A stretch of DNA of 64,000 nt from Gottfriedia solisilvae (lineage in GTDB: Bacteria; Bacillota; Bacilli; Bacillales; Bacillaceae_G). The stretch is taken from positions 434,001 through 498,000 of the forward strand of contig NZ_NETJ01000001.1 of the NCBI RefSeq assembly GCF_002128405.1. Direction: 5' to 3'. Position numbers and translations under genes: made by a program. A model generated the notes under the pieces. It saw nothing but the letters and a program-made list of their open reading frames with translations, did not search any database and was not told the origin of the DNA. Positions 17,405-29,357 of the stretch are shown here, in pieces (the stretch's first letter is position 1; every line of letters starts with the position of its first letter).

Positions 17405-17530
17405 TATAGAACCCCTTTAACATATTATTTATACCTTATATTATTACATGGTACTAAAAGTGTTGCAAACTTATTTTGGTTTTAATTTAATTCATCTATT
17501 TACGGTAATTGAAATTTCTAATTTCGTCAT

Positions 17531-17560
17531 AAAAAAATGCTCAAATATAGAATGAGCATT
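17531..17560 (-). terminator. Terminator of the frameshifted degV copy
   Basis: AATGCTCA and TGAGCATT pair around a 9-base loop with a seven-T tail on the minus strand, about 60 bp after the end of the gene. Confidence 0.8.
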
Positions 17561-17617
17561 GGTTACAGTAAATGAAATTTTAAAACAGAATTTAGTATTT
17601 TAAAAATTAGTAAAATA

Positions 17618-18473
17618 CTATTTTGATAAAAAGAATATCCCTAAAGCACTTGGGCCAGTATGTACCCCGACTGCAGAGCCTACTGAATTGATCATTAGCT
17701 TCTGGTTACCGATTGTTTTCTGTAATTGTTCTATAAAATTTAATACTAACTCATCCTGATCTCCATAAACAATACCGACGGCTTCATCTTGCTGGTCACT
17801 TTTTCGAAGTTTCATAATTTCAATGATTCGATTAAGTGCTTTTTTCCGTCCACGTACTTTTTCTAACGGTTTAAATTTCCCTTCTGCTACTTCCATGATT
17901 GGGTTTATATTTAACATTCCACCAAAGAAACCAGCAAACTTTCCAATTCTTCCGCCTCTTATTAGGTACTGCAAATCCTTCTAATGTGAAAACATGATTT
18001 ATTTTTTGAATCTTTTCATGTAATTTTTGAATGAGTTCATCGAGGGTATCTCCATTGTGAATATTTTTTAGCAAATCAACTACTAAAACCCCGATTCCTA
18101 ATGAAACCGATCGGGTATCAATTATTTCTATTATTGCATTTGGATACTTTTCTAGAATATCTAATTTTACTAACTGGGCAAAATTATAAGTTCCTGATAA
18201 ATCACTAGAACAAGCTAAATAGAAAGTTGCATTCCCATCTTTACAATTTCGAATCAAAGCATCGTATATTGCATCATAAGAGGGTAATGAAGACGTAAAG
18301 CGCTCTCCATTTTTCATTCGCGATAATAGTTCCGTAGGATTTAAAGTGATCCGATCAGTATACTCCTTTTCCAATTCATCGTAGATTCTCAGTGGAATGA
18401 CTGCAATATCATTTTGTTGTGCCAATTCATCTGGTAAATCTGCCGAACTATCAACAATAACATGAATGTTCAT
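17618..18473 (-). pseudogene. degV paralogue interrupted by a single-base frameshift
   Basis: Two frames together make one full DegV protein. The first (18473 to about 17979) begins NIHVIVDSSADLP and carries TSSLPSY and SSDLSGTYN. The second resumes at about 17974 with LQYLIRGGRIGKF and runs to the normal C-terminal GVHTGPSALG. The paralogue next door has the matching stretch VEDLQYFVRGGR. The break lies in GAAGGATTTGCAG: removing one G gives GAAGATTTGCAG, which reads EDLQ and restores the frame. So this is one extra base, either a genuine recent mutation or a sequencing error. No other disablement is visible and the downstream half looks conserved. Confidence 0.85.
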
Positions 18474-18765
18474 TGTAAACTCCTCTCATTAAAACATTAA
18501 TTTTATTAAACTATTATTTACTTTTTAAGAATGTCTTACATATTACACTACCTAAGTAATCATCAACTAAATATGAAAATATATCATCATAATTCTTTTC
18601 AGATGTAGGATAATCCTTCTTTTTACATTCTATTAAAGTAATTTGTAAATTTGCTCCTCATACCATTTAACATAAAAAATATTTTCCAAATCCCCCTCCT
18701 GTTACTTAAATAAAACGGTAAAAAAAAGACAAAACACTTTCCTAAGAAAATGTTTTGCCTTTAAC
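18474..18765. other. Intergenic stretch with the leuD terminator
   Basis: About 290 bp of AT-rich sequence. The only structure I can support is a terminator for the leucine operon at 18721-18760: on the minus strand GGCAAAACATTTTC and its near-complement GAAAGTGTTTTGTC form a stem with a T8 tail. No credible reading frame is seen; the promoter for the degV copy must lie in 18480-18700. Confidence 0.6.
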
Positions 18766-19341
18766 TTATACTCTTACTGATTCATATTGTTCAATTTTAT
18801 CTTCATATTGCATTGTAATGGCAATATCATCTAATCCATTAAGTAATTTATCTTTCCAAACGGAATCAATTGTAAATTCATAGTCCCCAAATGGCGTTTT
18901 TACTAGCTGATGTTCTAGGTCAATTTCAATTTCTTGGTCACCTTTTAGTGTGACTAGTTTTTGACGAATTGTATCTTCTAATACAATTGGAAGCATGCCA
19001 TTTTTAATACAATTATTATAAAAAATATCTGCAAAGCTTCCAGCAATAACAATGGTAAAACCGTAATCATGCAAAGCCCAAGGTGCGTGTTCCCTAGAAG
19101 ATCCACAACCGAAGTTATGTCCACTAATTAATATGGTAGCATTCTTTCTTTCTTCATTATTTAATACAAATGATTGATTAGGACTACGATCGTCATGATA
19201 TCGCCATTCGTCAAACAAGAATTCTCCAAATCCTGTCCGCTCAATTCGCTTTAAGTATTGTTTTGGGATAATTTGGTCAGTATCGATATTATCTAACATT
19301 ATTGATACAGTGCTTCCTTTATGCGTACGTAACGGTTTCAT
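18766..19341 (-). CDS. leuD: 3-isopropylmalate dehydratase small subunit
   Basis: Swivel-domain subunit of isopropylmalate isomerase, which partners with LeuC to convert 2- to 3-isopropylmalate. [13 protein letters not shown] and the conserved [17 protein letters not shown] motif are present. ATG 19341 is chosen because AAAGGAG sits 7 nt upstream; it lies 23 bp inside the end of leuC, so the two subunits are co-translated. The product is 191 residues, standard for the family. Last gene of the ilv-leu operon. Confidence 0.95.
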   Translation of the reverse strand: MKPLRTHKGSTVSIMLDNIDTDQIIPKQYLKRIERTGFGEFLFDEWRYHDDRSPNQSFVLNNEERKNATILISGHNFGCGSSREHAPWALHDYGFTIVIAGSFADIFYNNCIKNGMLPIVLEDTIRQKLVTLKGDQEIEIDLEHQLVKTPFGDYEFTIDSVWKDKLLNGLDDIAITMQYEDKIEQYESVRV

Positions 19342-20713
19342 TTGTTTGCTCCTTTCGAATGTCGATAAAATGACCATGTACTGCCGCTGCTGCAGCCATT
19401 ACTGGACTAACTAAGTGTGTTCTAGCACCTTTTCCTTGTCTTCCTTCAAAATTACGATTCGATGTAGAAGCACAGTGCTCTCCTGCAGGTACTTGGTCTG
19501 GATTCATTGCTAAACACATGGAACAACCAGCTTCTCTCCACTCAAATCCTGCTTCAATAAAGATTGTATGCAAACCTTGCTTCATTGCTGCGTTTCGTAC
19601 TTGTTTAGATCCAGGTACGACAAGAGCTCGGACGTTTGAATTAACCTTTTTACCTTTAATATAAGCAGCCGCTTCTTCTAAATCTGATAATCTTGAATTT
19701 GTACAAGAACCAATAAAGACATGTTGTACTGGAATCTCTTTTGGTGTAATTTCAGGTTGTAAGCCCATATATTCATATGCTCTTTCATCATTTTCATCTT
19801 TAATTGTAGGAAGAGCTTCATCAATTCTTACACCCATACCAGGATTTGTTCCCCATGTTACATAAGGTGCAAGAGTGGATACATCAACAAAGATTTCTTT
19901 ATCAAAATTTGCGCCTTTGTCAGTATATAGTTTTTTCCATTCAACTAATCTTTCATTATATGAATTAACTGTATACCTTCTATCTTTTAAATACTCAAAT
20001 GTCTTTTGATCTGGTGCAACAAGTCCTGCCTTCGCTCCACCTTCAATTGCCATGTTACATATTGTCATTCTCTCTTCCATTGACATATTGGAAATTGTTT
20101 CTCCATAAAACTCAATTACATGCCCTGTTCCCATTGATACACCGTAAGTAGCTAATAAGTGTAAGATGATGTCTTTCGCGTAAACACCTTTTGGAAGATT
20201 CCCTTCTAAGCAAACACCCATCGATTTAGGTTTAACTTGCCATAAAGTTTGGGTAGCTAAAACATGCTCTACTTCACTAGTACCAATACCAAAAGCAAGT
20301 GCGCCAAATGCACCATGGGTTGAAGTATGGCTATCACCACATACAATTGTTTTTCCTGGCTGTGTTAATCCAAGCTCAGGGCCAATTACGTGGACAATTC
20401 CTTGCTCTTCATCAGTAATATCTGCTAAAGGAATATTAAATTCTTGGCAATTATTACGCAATGTATCCATTTGCTGCTTTGCGATCATATCAGTTATGAC
20501 TAATTGATTTTCTGTTGGGACATTATGATCCATCGTTGCAAATGTTAAATCAGGTCTTCTAACTTTACGGTTTGATAATCTTAACCCTTCGAATGCTTGG
20601 GGAGAAGTTACTTCATGTACTAAATGTAAATCGATATAAAGGAGTTGTGGTTTTCCTTCATCTCCAGTAACGATATGCTGTTCCCATAGCTTATCAAATA
20701 ACGTCTTTTTCAT
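19319..20713 (-). CDS. leuC: 3-isopropylmalate dehydratase large subunit
   Basis: Aconitase-family enzyme of 464 residues. It holds the 4Fe-4S cluster: the ligand cysteines are seen in GSCTNSR and in [26 protein letters not shown] and the [17 protein letters not shown] segment are also typical. Its ATG overlaps the leuB stop by 4 bp, with AGGAGG upstream, and its end overlaps the leuD start. Works with LeuD in the second step of leucine synthesis. Confidence 0.96.
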   Translation of the reverse strand: MKKTLFDKLWEQHIVTGDEGKPQLLYIDLHLVHEVTSPQAFEGLRLSNRKVRRPDLTFATMDHNVPTENQLVITDMIAKQQMDTLRNNCQEFNIPLADITDEEQGIVHVIGPELGLTQPGKTIVCGDSHTSTHGAFGALAFGIGTSEVEHVLATQTLWQVKPKSMGVCLEGNLPKGVYAKDIILHLLATYGVSMGTGHVIEFYGETISNMSMEERMTICNMAIEGGAKAGLVAPDQKTFEYLKDRRYTVNSYNERLVEWKKLYTDKGANFDKEIFVDVSTLAPYVTWGTNPGMGVRIDEALPTIKDENDERAYEYMGLQPEITPKEIPVQHVFIGSCTNSRLSDLEEAAAYIKGKKVNSNVRALVVPGSKQVRNAAMKQGLHTIFIEAGFEWREAGCSMCLAMNPDQVPAGEHCASTSNRNFEGRQGKGARTHLVSPVMAAAAAVHGHFIDIRKEQTNETVTYA

Positions 20714-21777
20714 CGGTTAACTCCTCCTACTGCAAATGCTTCAATGTATGAATTAACATGCTTTGTAAATTCAGTTGTAGTTGTATCTCCGCCTAAATCA
20801 CTAGTCAAATAGCCATTATTAAAAGTTTTTACAATTGCTGATTCAATAGATTTTGATTCTTCATGTAAGTTAAAATCACGTAACATCATAGATACAGATT
20901 TTAACATTGCAATCGGATTCGCCTTATTTAATCCGGCAATATCTGGAGCTGATCCGTGGATTGGCTCATATAACGAAGGACCGTTTCCTGAACGACTTGC
21001 TGATGGTAGCATTCCTAAGGAACCAGTAATCATCGACGCTTCATCACTTAAAATATCACCAAATAAATTTTCAGTAACAATCACATCGAAACGCCTTGGA
21101 TTACGTATGATTTCCATTGCTGCGGCATCTACTAAAACGTGTTCAACTTCGACTTCTGGGTGTTTTTTATTCATCTCATTGACAATTTTTCGCCAAAGTT
21201 TACTAGATTCTAAAACATTTGCCTTATCTACAGATGTTAATTTTCCTTTTCTAGTTTTTGCTAAACTAAAAGCATACTCTACGATTCTTTCAATTTCTTC
21301 TCTTGAGTAAGATAACGTATCAGTCGCCTCATTTTCAGTATGAAAACGTGGTTCTGAAAAATAAATTCCACCTGTTAACTCACGTACGACTACAAAGCTT
21401 ACATCCTTTACTCGATCCGACTTTAAAGGCGAATAATTAATCAGCTCGTCATACACATCTACTGGACGAATGTTTGCAAATAAGTTTAGTTCTTTTCTTA
21501 AACGAAGTAATCCACTTTCAGGGCGTTCAACTCCATGATCCCATTTAGGGCCGCCGACAGCTGCAAGTAGTACAGCGTCTGCAGCTAGGCAATTTTGTAA
21601 TGTTTCATTCGGTAATGCAGTTCCTGTTTCATCAATTGCATGACCACCAAATAAATTATGAGAAAATGTAAATTGATGATAAAAAATTTCTGCAATTGTA
21701 TTTAACACCTCAATTGCTGAAGCCATAATTTCTGGACCTATTCCATCACCTTCAAGACACGCAATGTTTACATTCAT
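20710..21777 (-). CDS. leuB: 3-isopropylmalate dehydrogenase
   Basis: NAD-dependent decarboxylating dehydrogenase (355 residues), third step of leucine synthesis. [16 protein letters not shown] starts the chain; RELTGGIYF carries the substrate-binding Arg and Tyr; [26 protein letters not shown] supplies the metal-binding aspartates; and HGSAPDIAG follows. AAGGAGG precedes the ATG, which overlaps the leuA stop by 4 bp. Confidence 0.95.
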   Translation of the reverse strand: MNVNIACLEGDGIGPEIMASAIEVLNTIAEIFYHQFTFSHNLFGGHAIDETGTALPNETLQNCLAADAVLLAAVGGPKWDHGVERPESGLLRLRKELNLFANIRPVDVYDELINYSPLKSDRVKDVSFVVVRELTGGIYFSEPRFHTENEATDTLSYSREEIERIVEYAFSLAKTRKGKLTSVDKANVLESSKLWRKIVNEMNKKHPEVEVEHVLVDAAAMEIIRNPRRFDVIVTENLFGDILSDEASMITGSLGMLPSASRSGNGPSLYEPIHGSAPDIAGLNKANPIAMLKSVSMMLRDFNLHEESKSIESAIVKTFNNGYLTSDLGGDTTTTEFTKHVNSYIEAFAVGGVNR

Positions 21778-22940
21778 TTTAAAACCTCCTTATCGCTCCA
21801 TTTACTAATAATCCTCATTAAATCTTCATCGGTAATGTCTTTCTTTTTATCTGTTAATGCTTTAAATTGAATGAATGCTTCGTTAATAATCTCAGTGGAA
21901 AATTCGTATCCAAGACCATTTAATCGATCAGTAAATGCATGACGACCCGAATGTTTTCCTAATACTAATGAATTTGTTGAAAGTCCTATAAGAGCTGGTG
22001 GGATAATTTCATAGGTTGTTGGTTCTTTTAATACGCCATCTTGATGAATGCCTGATTCATGTGCAAATGCATTAGAACCAACAATTGCTTTATTTTTCTG
22101 GACAACCATACCAGTTAGACGACTAACAAGTTCACTTGTTTTCGTAATTTCATGTAAACGTAAATTGGTATTTTTTCGATATACATCTTCTCGAATATGT
22201 AGCGCGACTGCAATTTCTTCTAATGCAGCATTTCCTGCTCTTTCTCCAATTCCGTTTACAGTACATTCTACTTGTTCAACGCCAGCCTGTATTGCAGCTA
22301 GAGAGTTTGCAACTGCCATACCAAGATCGTCATGACAATGACATGAGAAGATTGCTTTGTCATATGAAGGTACATTTTCTTGTAAAAATTTAAATAAATC
22401 GTAGTATTCAGACGGATTGATATATCCCACCGTATCTGGAATATTGATTACATCTGCACCTGCCTGAATTGCTGTTTCAACAAATTCAGCAAGAAAAGCG
22501 CGATCACTACGACAGGCATCCTCTGCGGAAATTTGTACTTTTGGAAAGAAAGATTTTGCAAGTTGGACACAATGTTTAGCAGTCTCCAAAACTTCGCTTC
22601 TAGTTAAATTCAATTTATGTTTCATATGAATATCACTTGTCGCTAGGAAAATATGAAGTCTTGGTTCTGCAGCCTTTTTTAGGGCATCCCATGCTGTTCG
22701 AATATCGGAATCCTTAGCTCGAGAAAGGCTTGAGATGGAGACAGATCGAATCTGTCTCGCAATCTCTTGTACTCCTAAAAAATCACCTTCCGATGAAGCA
22801 GCAAAACCAGCCTCAATGATATCAACACCTAAAGCCTCGAGCTGTCTCGCAATTTCGAGCTTTTCAAATCGATTTAAATTAACCCCAGGAGATTGTTCGC
22901 CATCACGTAATGTTGTATCAAGAAACTGAATTTTACTCAT
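21774..22940 (-). CDS. leuA: 2-isopropylmalate synthase, short form without regulatory domain
   Basis: Condenses acetyl-CoA with 2-ketoisovalerate, the committed step of leucine synthesis. The TIM-barrel domain is complete: [12 protein letters not shown] with the metal-binding Asp, [13 protein letters not shown], and the linker HESGIHQDG. At 388 residues it stops after the linker subdomain ([18 protein letters not shown]). Family members such as B. subtilis LeuA are about 510-520 residues because of a C-terminal allosteric domain that binds leucine; that domain is absent here. The stop overlaps the leuB ATG in ATGA, so nothing is hidden between the genes. Catalysis should remain, but leucine feedback on the enzyme is probably lost or different. 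Confidence 0.92.
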   Translation of the reverse strand: MSKIQFLDTTLRDGEQSPGVNLNRFEKLEIARQLEALGVDIIEAGFAASSEGDFLGVQEIARQIRSVSISSLSRAKDSDIRTAWDALKKAAEPRLHIFLATSDIHMKHKLNLTRSEVLETAKHCVQLAKSFFPKVQISAEDACRSDRAFLAEFVETAIQAGADVINIPDTVGYINPSEYYDLFKFLQENVPSYDKAIFSCHCHDDLGMAVANSLAAIQAGVEQVECTVNGIGERAGNAALEEIAVALHIREDVYRKNTNLRLHEITKTSELVSRLTGMVVQKNKAIVGSNAFAHESGIHQDGVLKEPTTYEIIPPALIGLSTNSLVLGKHSGRHAFTDRLNGLGYEFSTEIINEAFIQFKALTDKKKDITDEDLMRIISKWSDKEVLK

Positions 22941-22945
22941 AATAG

Positions 22946-23962
<1,017 letters not shown>

Positions 23963-24001
23963 TTACCTCCAAATAATTTTTTAGTTTTTTAATTTTTATT
24001 T

Positions 24002-24517
24002 TTAATAAGAGAGTAGCTTTTGAGCATGCTCCTTATGTTTAGCAGATCTAGTAAATGCTGTAACACCAGTTCGGGCGATTTCCTTCACCTCAAACGGTCT
24101 TAATAGCTCAATTAATGCTTCAACTTTTTCAGAATTCCCTGTAACTTGAACAACAATTTGATCTCGACTCACATCAATAACTGAGGCGCGAAACGGTTCA
24201 ATTAAGCTATAAATCTCGTTTCTTGTATTAGCATTTGTACTGACTTTAATTAATGCTAATTCTCTAGCAATCACTGAATCTTCAGTTATATCAGCTACTT
24301 TTATCACATCAATTTGCTTATGAAGCTGCTTAATTAACTGTTCGACTTGCTGTAAATCTTCAACATGTACAACAAATGTAATTCTTGAAATATGATCTTG
24401 CTCTGTATGACCTACAGAAATGCTTTCAATATTAAATCTTCTTCGTGATATAACACCTGTAATACGATTTAAAACACCACTGTTGTTTAGAACAGTTGAA
24501 GTAATAACACGTTTCAT
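24002..24517 (-). CDS. ilvN: Acetolactate synthase small (regulatory) subunit
   Basis: Regulatory subunit (171 residues) with an N-terminal ACT domain (residues 2-75, NNSGVLNRITGVISRRRFNIESI) and a second ACT-like domain at the C-terminus (EPFRASVIDVSRDQIVVQVTG). It activates the IlvB catalytic subunit and gives it valine feedback control. Its ATG overlaps the ilvB stop in TAATG, showing tight coupling. Full length for the ilvH/ilvN family. Confidence 0.94.
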   Translation of the reverse strand: MKRVITSTVLNNSGVLNRITGVISRRRFNIESISVGHTEQDHISRITFVVHVEDLQQVEQLIKQLHKQIDVIKVADITEDSVIARELALIKVSTNANTRNEIYSLIEPFRASVIDVSRDQIVVQVTGNSEKVEALIELLRPFEVKEIARTGVTAFTRSAKHKEHAQKLLSY

Positions 24518-26220
24518 TATTTCACCCCTTCCATCTCATGAATCCCTTTACCTGGTGGAACCATCGGTGTAACAATTTCTCCTTGATGGATTCGACAATC
24601 AATTAAAACCGGACCATCGTATTCGATCGCTTCTTTTAATTGTGTTTCCAATAAATCAGGCTTCGTAATTGTGATTCCTTTAATTCCATATGCCTCGGCA
24701 AGTTTCGCAAAATCAGGTTGACAGTCAATTAGAGAACTAGAGAAGCGTTCATTATAAAAGGCAGATTGCCACTGTCTAACCATACCTAGTGCAGCATTAT
24801 TTAGAATTAGGACTTTCACTGGTAAATTGTGTTCCTTCATAATACTTAGCTCTTGCAATGTCATTTGAAATCCAGCATCACCAACAATGGCAACAACCAA
24901 TTCTTCTGGGTGGGCGAATTGTGCACCAATCGCTGCTGGTAATCCAAATCCCATGGTTCCAAGACCACCTGATGTAATCCATTTATGAGGTTTTTCTAAT
25001 GGGTAATATTGTGCTGCCCACATTTGATGTTGACCTACATCCGTTGAAATGATTGCATTTCCGTTTGTCATTTTGTGTAAGTGTGATAAGACAGTTTGCG
25101 GTTTGATTAATTCATCACTCTCTTCAAAATGGTAAGGAAATGCTTCTTTTCTATTTTTTAGTAAGTTCAACCAATCACTATGATTCTCTTTGCCACCTTT
25201 TTGCTTCAATAAAACCTTCAAGACCTCTTTCGCACAACCTACAATTGGGATGTTAGTATGGATTACTTTATTGATTTCAGCAGGATCTATATCAATATGG
25301 GCAACTACCGCATTTTTGGCAAAATGATCTAAATTCCCAGTTAAACGGTCATCAAATCTAGCTCCAATATTGATGAGTAAGTCACTTTCATACATTGCCA
25401 TATTTGCTGTATACGTTCCGTGCATTCCACCCATCCCTAAAAATAACTCTTCATTCGCTGGGTATCCGCCAAGTCCAAGTAATGTATGAACGACTGGTAG
25501 ATTATATTTTTTTATGAATTCAGTAAATTCTTTCGATGCATCAGCATGTAAAACTCCTGCTCCAGCTAAAACGACTGGTTTTTCTGCCACTTCAATTGCT
25601 TGTAGTAATTTTGTAATTTGAATAAAATTCGGCTCGTATGTTGGCTGATATCCTGGTAAATTGACTTCAACTTTTTCTTTCATTGAGCCTAACTCAACCA
25701 TCATGTTTTTTGGTAAGTCAACAACGACTGGACCAGTTCTTCCTGTTGAAGCGATATGAAATGCTTCTTTTACGATTTGAGGTATATCTTCAACATTTCT
25801 AATTTGATAATTATGTTTTGTAACTGGCATTGTTATACCAATTACATCTGCTTCTTGAAAGGCATCAGTACCGATTACACTTGTTGCAACTTGACCAGTA
25901 AATACGACTAGCGGTAAAGAATCCATCATCGCATCTGCTAATCCTGTTACGACATTCGTTGCTCCAGGACCACTAGTTGCAATCACCACTCCAACTCGAC
26001 CACTTACTCTTGCAAATCCTTCAGCTGCATGAATTGCACCTTGTTCATGTCTTGCTAATATATGCACAATGTCAGCGTCATAAAGTGCATCATATAAAGG
26101 TAAAACTGCCCCTCCCGGATAACCAAAAATTAGTTCCACATTTTCTTCTTTAAGAGCTTGAATTAATAAATTTGCACCGGAAATTTGTTTCGGTAGAGTT
26201 TTCATCGAATGATGACTCAT
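24517..26220 (-). CDS. ilvB: Acetolactate synthase large (catalytic) subunit
   Basis: ThDP-dependent enzyme of 567 residues that makes acetolactate or acetohydroxybutyrate, the first common step to branched-chain amino acids. [14 protein letters not shown] and the catalytic glutamate in [15 protein letters not shown] are present, and the ThDP motif [12 protein letters not shown]...NN is near residue 445. AGGAGGGG precedes the ATG. The first gene after the T-box leader, so its synthesis should depend on uncharged leucine tRNA. Confidence 0.95.
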   Translation of the reverse strand: MSHHSMKTLPKQISGANLLIQALKEENVELIFGYPGGAVLPLYDALYDADIVHILARHEQGAIHAAEGFARVSGRVGVVIATSGPGATNVVTGLADAMMDSLPLVVFTGQVATSVIGTDAFQEADVIGITMPVTKHNYQIRNVEDIPQIVKEAFHIASTGRTGPVVVDLPKNMMVELGSMKEKVEVNLPGYQPTYEPNFIQITKLLQAIEVAEKPVVLAGAGVLHADASKEFTEFIKKYNLPVVHTLLGLGGYPANEELFLGMGGMHGTYTANMAMYESDLLINIGARFDDRLTGNLDHFAKNAVVAHIDIDPAEINKVIHTNIPIVGCAKEVLKVLLKQKGGKENHSDWLNLLKNRKEAFPYHFEESDELIKPQTVLSHLHKMTNGNAIISTDVGQHQMWAAQYYPLEKPHKWITSGGLGTMGFGLPAAIGAQFAHPEELVVAIVGDAGFQMTLQELSIMKEHNLPVKVLILNNAALGMVRQWQSAFYNERFSSSLIDCQPDFAKLAEAYGIKGITITKPDLLETQLKEAIEYDGPVLIDCRIHQGEIVTPMVPPGKGIHEMEGVK

Positions 26221-26261
26221 TTTCTTTTTCCCCTCCTATTTTTACCTCTGTTTTTTCCAAT

Positions 26262-26520
26262 AAAAAAAAGCCATGACTCCACACTTCAGCAGATGCTGAA
26301 GGGGCGAAAGACTTTTCGCGGTACCACCCTTCTTCTTAGGTTAAAAAACCTAACTTTGGGATTTTGGATAACCAAAATCTGGCGATAACGTTGCCAACGT
26401 CCAGACTTACTTAAAAATATTTCAGTCTGGCACTCAAGAGTGAGTTTCATTAGACAAGGTCATCGGTTCTCACCAGCCACCGACTCTCTGAAGATCCTTG
26501 ACATAACTACTTTTCTCTTT
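26262..26520 (-). promoter_or_regulatory. T-box riboswitch (probably leucine tRNA) before ilvB
   Basis: On the minus strand the conserved T-box sequence GGGTGGTACCGCG lies at 26329-26317. Downstream a terminator (AAAGTC with GGCTTT outside, CTTCAGC with GCTGAAG inside) ends in T8 near 26262. Upstream, stem I elements are visible, including the AGAGAGTCGGTGGCTGGTGAGAACCGA region (26482-26456) and a stem GTGAG/CTCAC. A CTC triplet in AAACTCAC suits a leucine specifier, as in related ilv-leu leaders; the specifier position is inference. When leucine tRNA is uncharged, readthrough into ilvBNC-leuABCD is expected. Confidence 0.85.
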
Positions 26521-26531
26521 CATTGCTTTCA

Positions 26532-28199
26532 TTATATTTTTAAAATTCCACCTGTATTAGCGGAAGTAACAAGCTTTGCATATCTTGCTAAATATCCCGT
26601 TTTAACTTTTGGTTCTGGGAGGATGAATGAATTCTTTCTTTCATCTAATTCTTCACTTGAAACCGATAAAGTAATACTTCTTGATAATAAATCGATGATG
26701 ATTTCATCGCCGTCTTTAACATAAGCAATTGGACCACCTTCTGCTGCTTCCGGTGAAATATGACCAATTGCAATTCCTCGTGTTGCGCCTGAAAATCTTC
26801 CATCAGTAATTAATGCTACACTTGTGCCAAGTCCTCTTCCTACAATTGATGAAGTCGGAGCAAGCATTTCTGGCATTCCTGGACCACCTTTTGGTCCTTC
26901 ATATCGAATAACGACTACATGACCTTCTTTTACTAGACCTTGATCAATTGCATCAACCGCTTCATCATGAGAATCGAAACAAATCGCTTCTCCAATAAAA
27001 ACTTGAATTGAAGGATCGACGCCACCAACCTTTATAACTGATCCATCTGGTGCTAAATTTCCATGTAAGATTGATAATCCACCATTTTGACTATATGGAT
27101 TTTCCTTTTTTCGGATAACTTCACTATTTAAAATGAAAGCATCTTCTACATTTTCAAATAATGATTTACCTGTGATTGTGATTCTTTCACTATGAATCGC
27201 ACCAGGTATTGTCGTTAACTCTTTGATAATTGCTGGTACACCGCCAGCTAAGTGAACATCATGCATTGAGTAATGCGATGCTGGACTTATTTTTGATAAA
27301 TACGGTACTCTCCTAGCAACCTCATTAATATCCTTCATGTCGTACTCAATGCCAGCTTCGTTCGCGATTGCCATTAAATGAAGTACTGTGTTAGTTGAAC
27401 CACCCATTGCCATATCTAAAGCGAAAGCATCATCAATCGCTTCTTTTGTAATAATATCTCTTGGTTTTATATCATTTTTAACACAATCCATTAAATGAAC
27501 TGCTGCTTCTCGAATTAAATCATGTCGTTCTTCACTAGTTGCTAGAATCGTTCCATTGTATGGGAGCGCTACACCAAGCATTTCCATAATGCAATTCATT
27601 GAATTTGCAGTGAACATTCCAGAACATGAACCACATGTAGGACATGCAGACTTTTCAATATCCAATAATTCTTCTACACTCATTTTTCCAGATTTAAATG
27701 CACCAACGCCTTCAAATACTGAAGCAAGTGATAATGCTTTACCATCTTTTGATAAGCCACCAGCCATTGGGCCACCTGATACGAAAACTGCTGGTACATT
27801 CGTACGAACAGCTGCCATTAACATACCTGGTGTAATTTTATCGCAGTTTGGCATATAAAATACGCCATCGAACCAATGTGCATTAATGACTGTTTCAGCA
27901 GCATCTGCTATAATTTCACGACTTGGTAGAGAATATCTCATTCCGATATGTCCCATCGCGATGCCATCATCAACGCCAATTGTATTAAACTCAAACGGTA
28001 CTCCACCAGCGTCCCTAATGGCCTTCTTTACTACATCTGCCATTTCTCTTAAATGAATATGACCTGGTACAATATCAATATATGAATTACAGATTGCTAT
28101 AAATGGTTTATGAAAATCTTCTTCCTTCACACCAGCAGCTAACAGTAAGCTTCTATGTGGTGCTCGATCAATACCTTTTTTTATCATGTCACTTCGCAA
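26532..28199 (-). CDS. ilvD: Dihydroxy-acid dehydratase
   Basis: Fe-S dehydratase of 555 residues that forms 2-ketoisovalerate and 2-keto-3-methylvalerate. Cluster cysteines occur in [11 protein letters not shown] and [18 protein letters not shown], and the C-terminal [22 protein letters not shown] is intact. The start is TTG at 28199, giving [18 protein letters not shown], which matches where relatives begin; AAGGGTGA lies upstream and overlaps the ilvE stop. A TATAAT hexamer overlaps its stop codon and might start the T-box transcript. Confidence 0.95.
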   Translation of the reverse strand: MRSDMIKKGIDRAPHRSLLLAAGVKEEDFHKPFIAICNSYIDIVPGHIHLREMADVVKKAIRDAGGVPFEFNTIGVDDGIAMGHIGMRYSLPSREIIADAAETVINAHWFDGVFYMPNCDKITPGMLMAAVRTNVPAVFVSGGPMAGGLSKDGKALSLASVFEGVGAFKSGKMSVEELLDIEKSACPTCGSCSGMFTANSMNCIMEMLGVALPYNGTILATSEERHDLIREAAVHLMDCVKNDIKPRDIITKEAIDDAFALDMAMGGSTNTVLHLMAIANEAGIEYDMKDINEVARRVPYLSKISPASHYSMHDVHLAGGVPAIIKELTTIPGAIHSERITITGKSLFENVEDAFILNSEVIRKKENPYSQNGGLSILHGNLAPDGSVIKVGGVDPSIQVFIGEAICFDSHDEAVDAIDQGLVKEGHVVVIRYEGPKGGPGMPEMLAPTSSIVGRGLGTSVALITDGRFSGATRGIAIGHISPEAAEGGPIAYVKDGDEIIIDLLSRSITLSVSSEELDERKNSFILPEPKVKTGYLARYAKLVTSANTGGILKI

Positions 28200-28205
28200 A
28201 TTGTA

Positions 28206-29096
28206 TCACCCTTGTTTTACGTAAATTTTTTCTCCATCTTCTACTACTAATTGACGAAATGCTTTTAATAAACGATTTGTATGTTCTCCGGGTTTACCAG
28301 TTCCAATCACTCGACCATCAACTTTAGAAACAGCAATTACTTCAGCCGCTGTACCTGTTAAAAAGACTTCATCGGCTACATAAACATCATGTCTTGTAAA
28401 TAACTTTTCTTCAACGATAAAACCTAATGTTTCACCTAATTCCATGATGGCATTTCTAGTAATTCCTTCTAATGCTCCTGCTGAGCTTGGTGGTGTCACT
28501 AGCTTATTTCCTTTGATAATAAATACATTATCTCCAGAACCTTCAGCTACATAACCTTGATCATTTAACATAAGTGCTTCTTGCACCCCTGCTAGTTTAG
28601 CTTCAATTTTTACTAATATATTATTTAAGTAGTTTAATGATTTAATTTGAGGATTTAATACATCACTTCTATTTCTTCTAGTAGGGACTGTTACAATATC
28701 AATCCCATTTTTATATAGTTCATCCGGGAACAATGCTAATTGTTCTGCGATTACGACTATATTTGGTTTTGGACAAGAGGCAGGATCTAAACCGAGGTTT
28801 CCCTCTCCTCTAGAAACGACGAGTCGAATATATCCACTATGTAAATGATTACGATTAACTGTTTCAACAATAATCTCAGTTAACTCTTCAATAGAATACG
28901 GGATTGTTAGCAAAATAGATTTTGCAGATTCGTATAATCGAACTAAATGCTCTCTTAAACGAAATACATTTCCTTCATAAACTCGTATTCCTTCAAATAC
29001 TCCATCTCCATATAGATACCCGTGATCATATACAGATACTTTTGCTTCATGTTTTTGTACAAACTCACCGTTTAAATAAATCTGTTGGGCTGTCAC
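28206..29096 (-). CDS. ilvE: Branched-chain amino acid aminotransferase
   Basis: Fold-type IV PLP enzyme of 296 residues that performs the last transamination to Val, Leu and Ile. The YDHGYLYGDGVFEGIRVYEG opening, the PLP lysine in PQIKSLNYLNNI, and EGSGDNVFIIKG and LTGTAAEVIAV are present. GTG 29096 is the start: AGGAGG lies 8 nt upstream and the protein opens TAQQIYLNGEFV as relatives do; the frame extends 32 codons further but without a ribosome site. A CodY-like box sits about 72 bp before the start. First gene of the ilvE-ilvD unit. Confidence 0.94.
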   Translation of the reverse strand: MTAQQIYLNGEFVQKHEAKVSVYDHGYLYGDGVFEGIRVYEGNVFRLREHLVRLYESAKSILLTIPYSIEELTEIIVETVNRNHLHSGYIRLVVSRGEGNLGLDPASCPKPNIVVIAEQLALFPDELYKNGIDIVTVPTRRNRSDVLNPQIKSLNYLNNILVKIEAKLAGVQEALMLNDQGYVAEGSGDNVFIIKGNKLVTPPSSAGALEGITRNAIMELGETLGFIVEEKLFTRHDVYVADEVFLTGTAAEVIAVSKVDGRVIGTGKPGEHTNRLLKAFRQLVVEDGEKIYVKQG

Positions 29097-29167
29097 GTTA
29101 AATCCTCCTAAAGTAGAGTTAAAATTATTAGTACTTACTTTATGCCAATCCAATAAATTAATCAACA

Positions 29168-29182
29168 AGTTTTTAGAAAATT
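29168..29182 (-). promoter_or_regulatory. CodY-like box upstream of ilvE
   Basis: AGTTTTTAGAAAATT matches the CodY consensus AATTTTCWGAAAATT at 13 of 15 positions, about 72-86 bp before the ilvE start, where the promoter should be. CodY repression of branched-chain genes is established in Bacillus; binding here is inference. Confidence 0.45.
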
Positions 29183-29281
29183 TAAAATTCATAAATTATT
29201 CACAAATGGTACAAATATTGATATATCAACAATGAAAACCTTTACATTTTTTCAAAATAACTTTTCGACAAAAAACTACCC

Positions 29282-29342
29282 TTGAAACTATGAAAGAAAT
29301 AATTTATTATTAGTTTACTTTATACAGAATTTTCAGTTAATT
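29282..29342 (+). promoter_or_regulatory. Strong promoter plus CodY-like box before a small gene
   Basis: TTGAAA (29282-29287) and TATTAT (29305-29310) lie 17 bp apart, each one base off consensus. About 12 bp after the predicted transcription start, AATTTTCAGTTAATT (29328-29342) matches the CodY box at 13 of 15 positions, a position suited to a roadblock. An SD follows at once. Confidence 0.55.
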
Positions 29343-29357
29343 AACGGAGGGATAAAA

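Noticed and set aside
27556-27858. 100-codon plus-strand frame inside ilvD
   Set aside because: Antisense shadow of a strongly conserved enzyme gene; no ribosome site.
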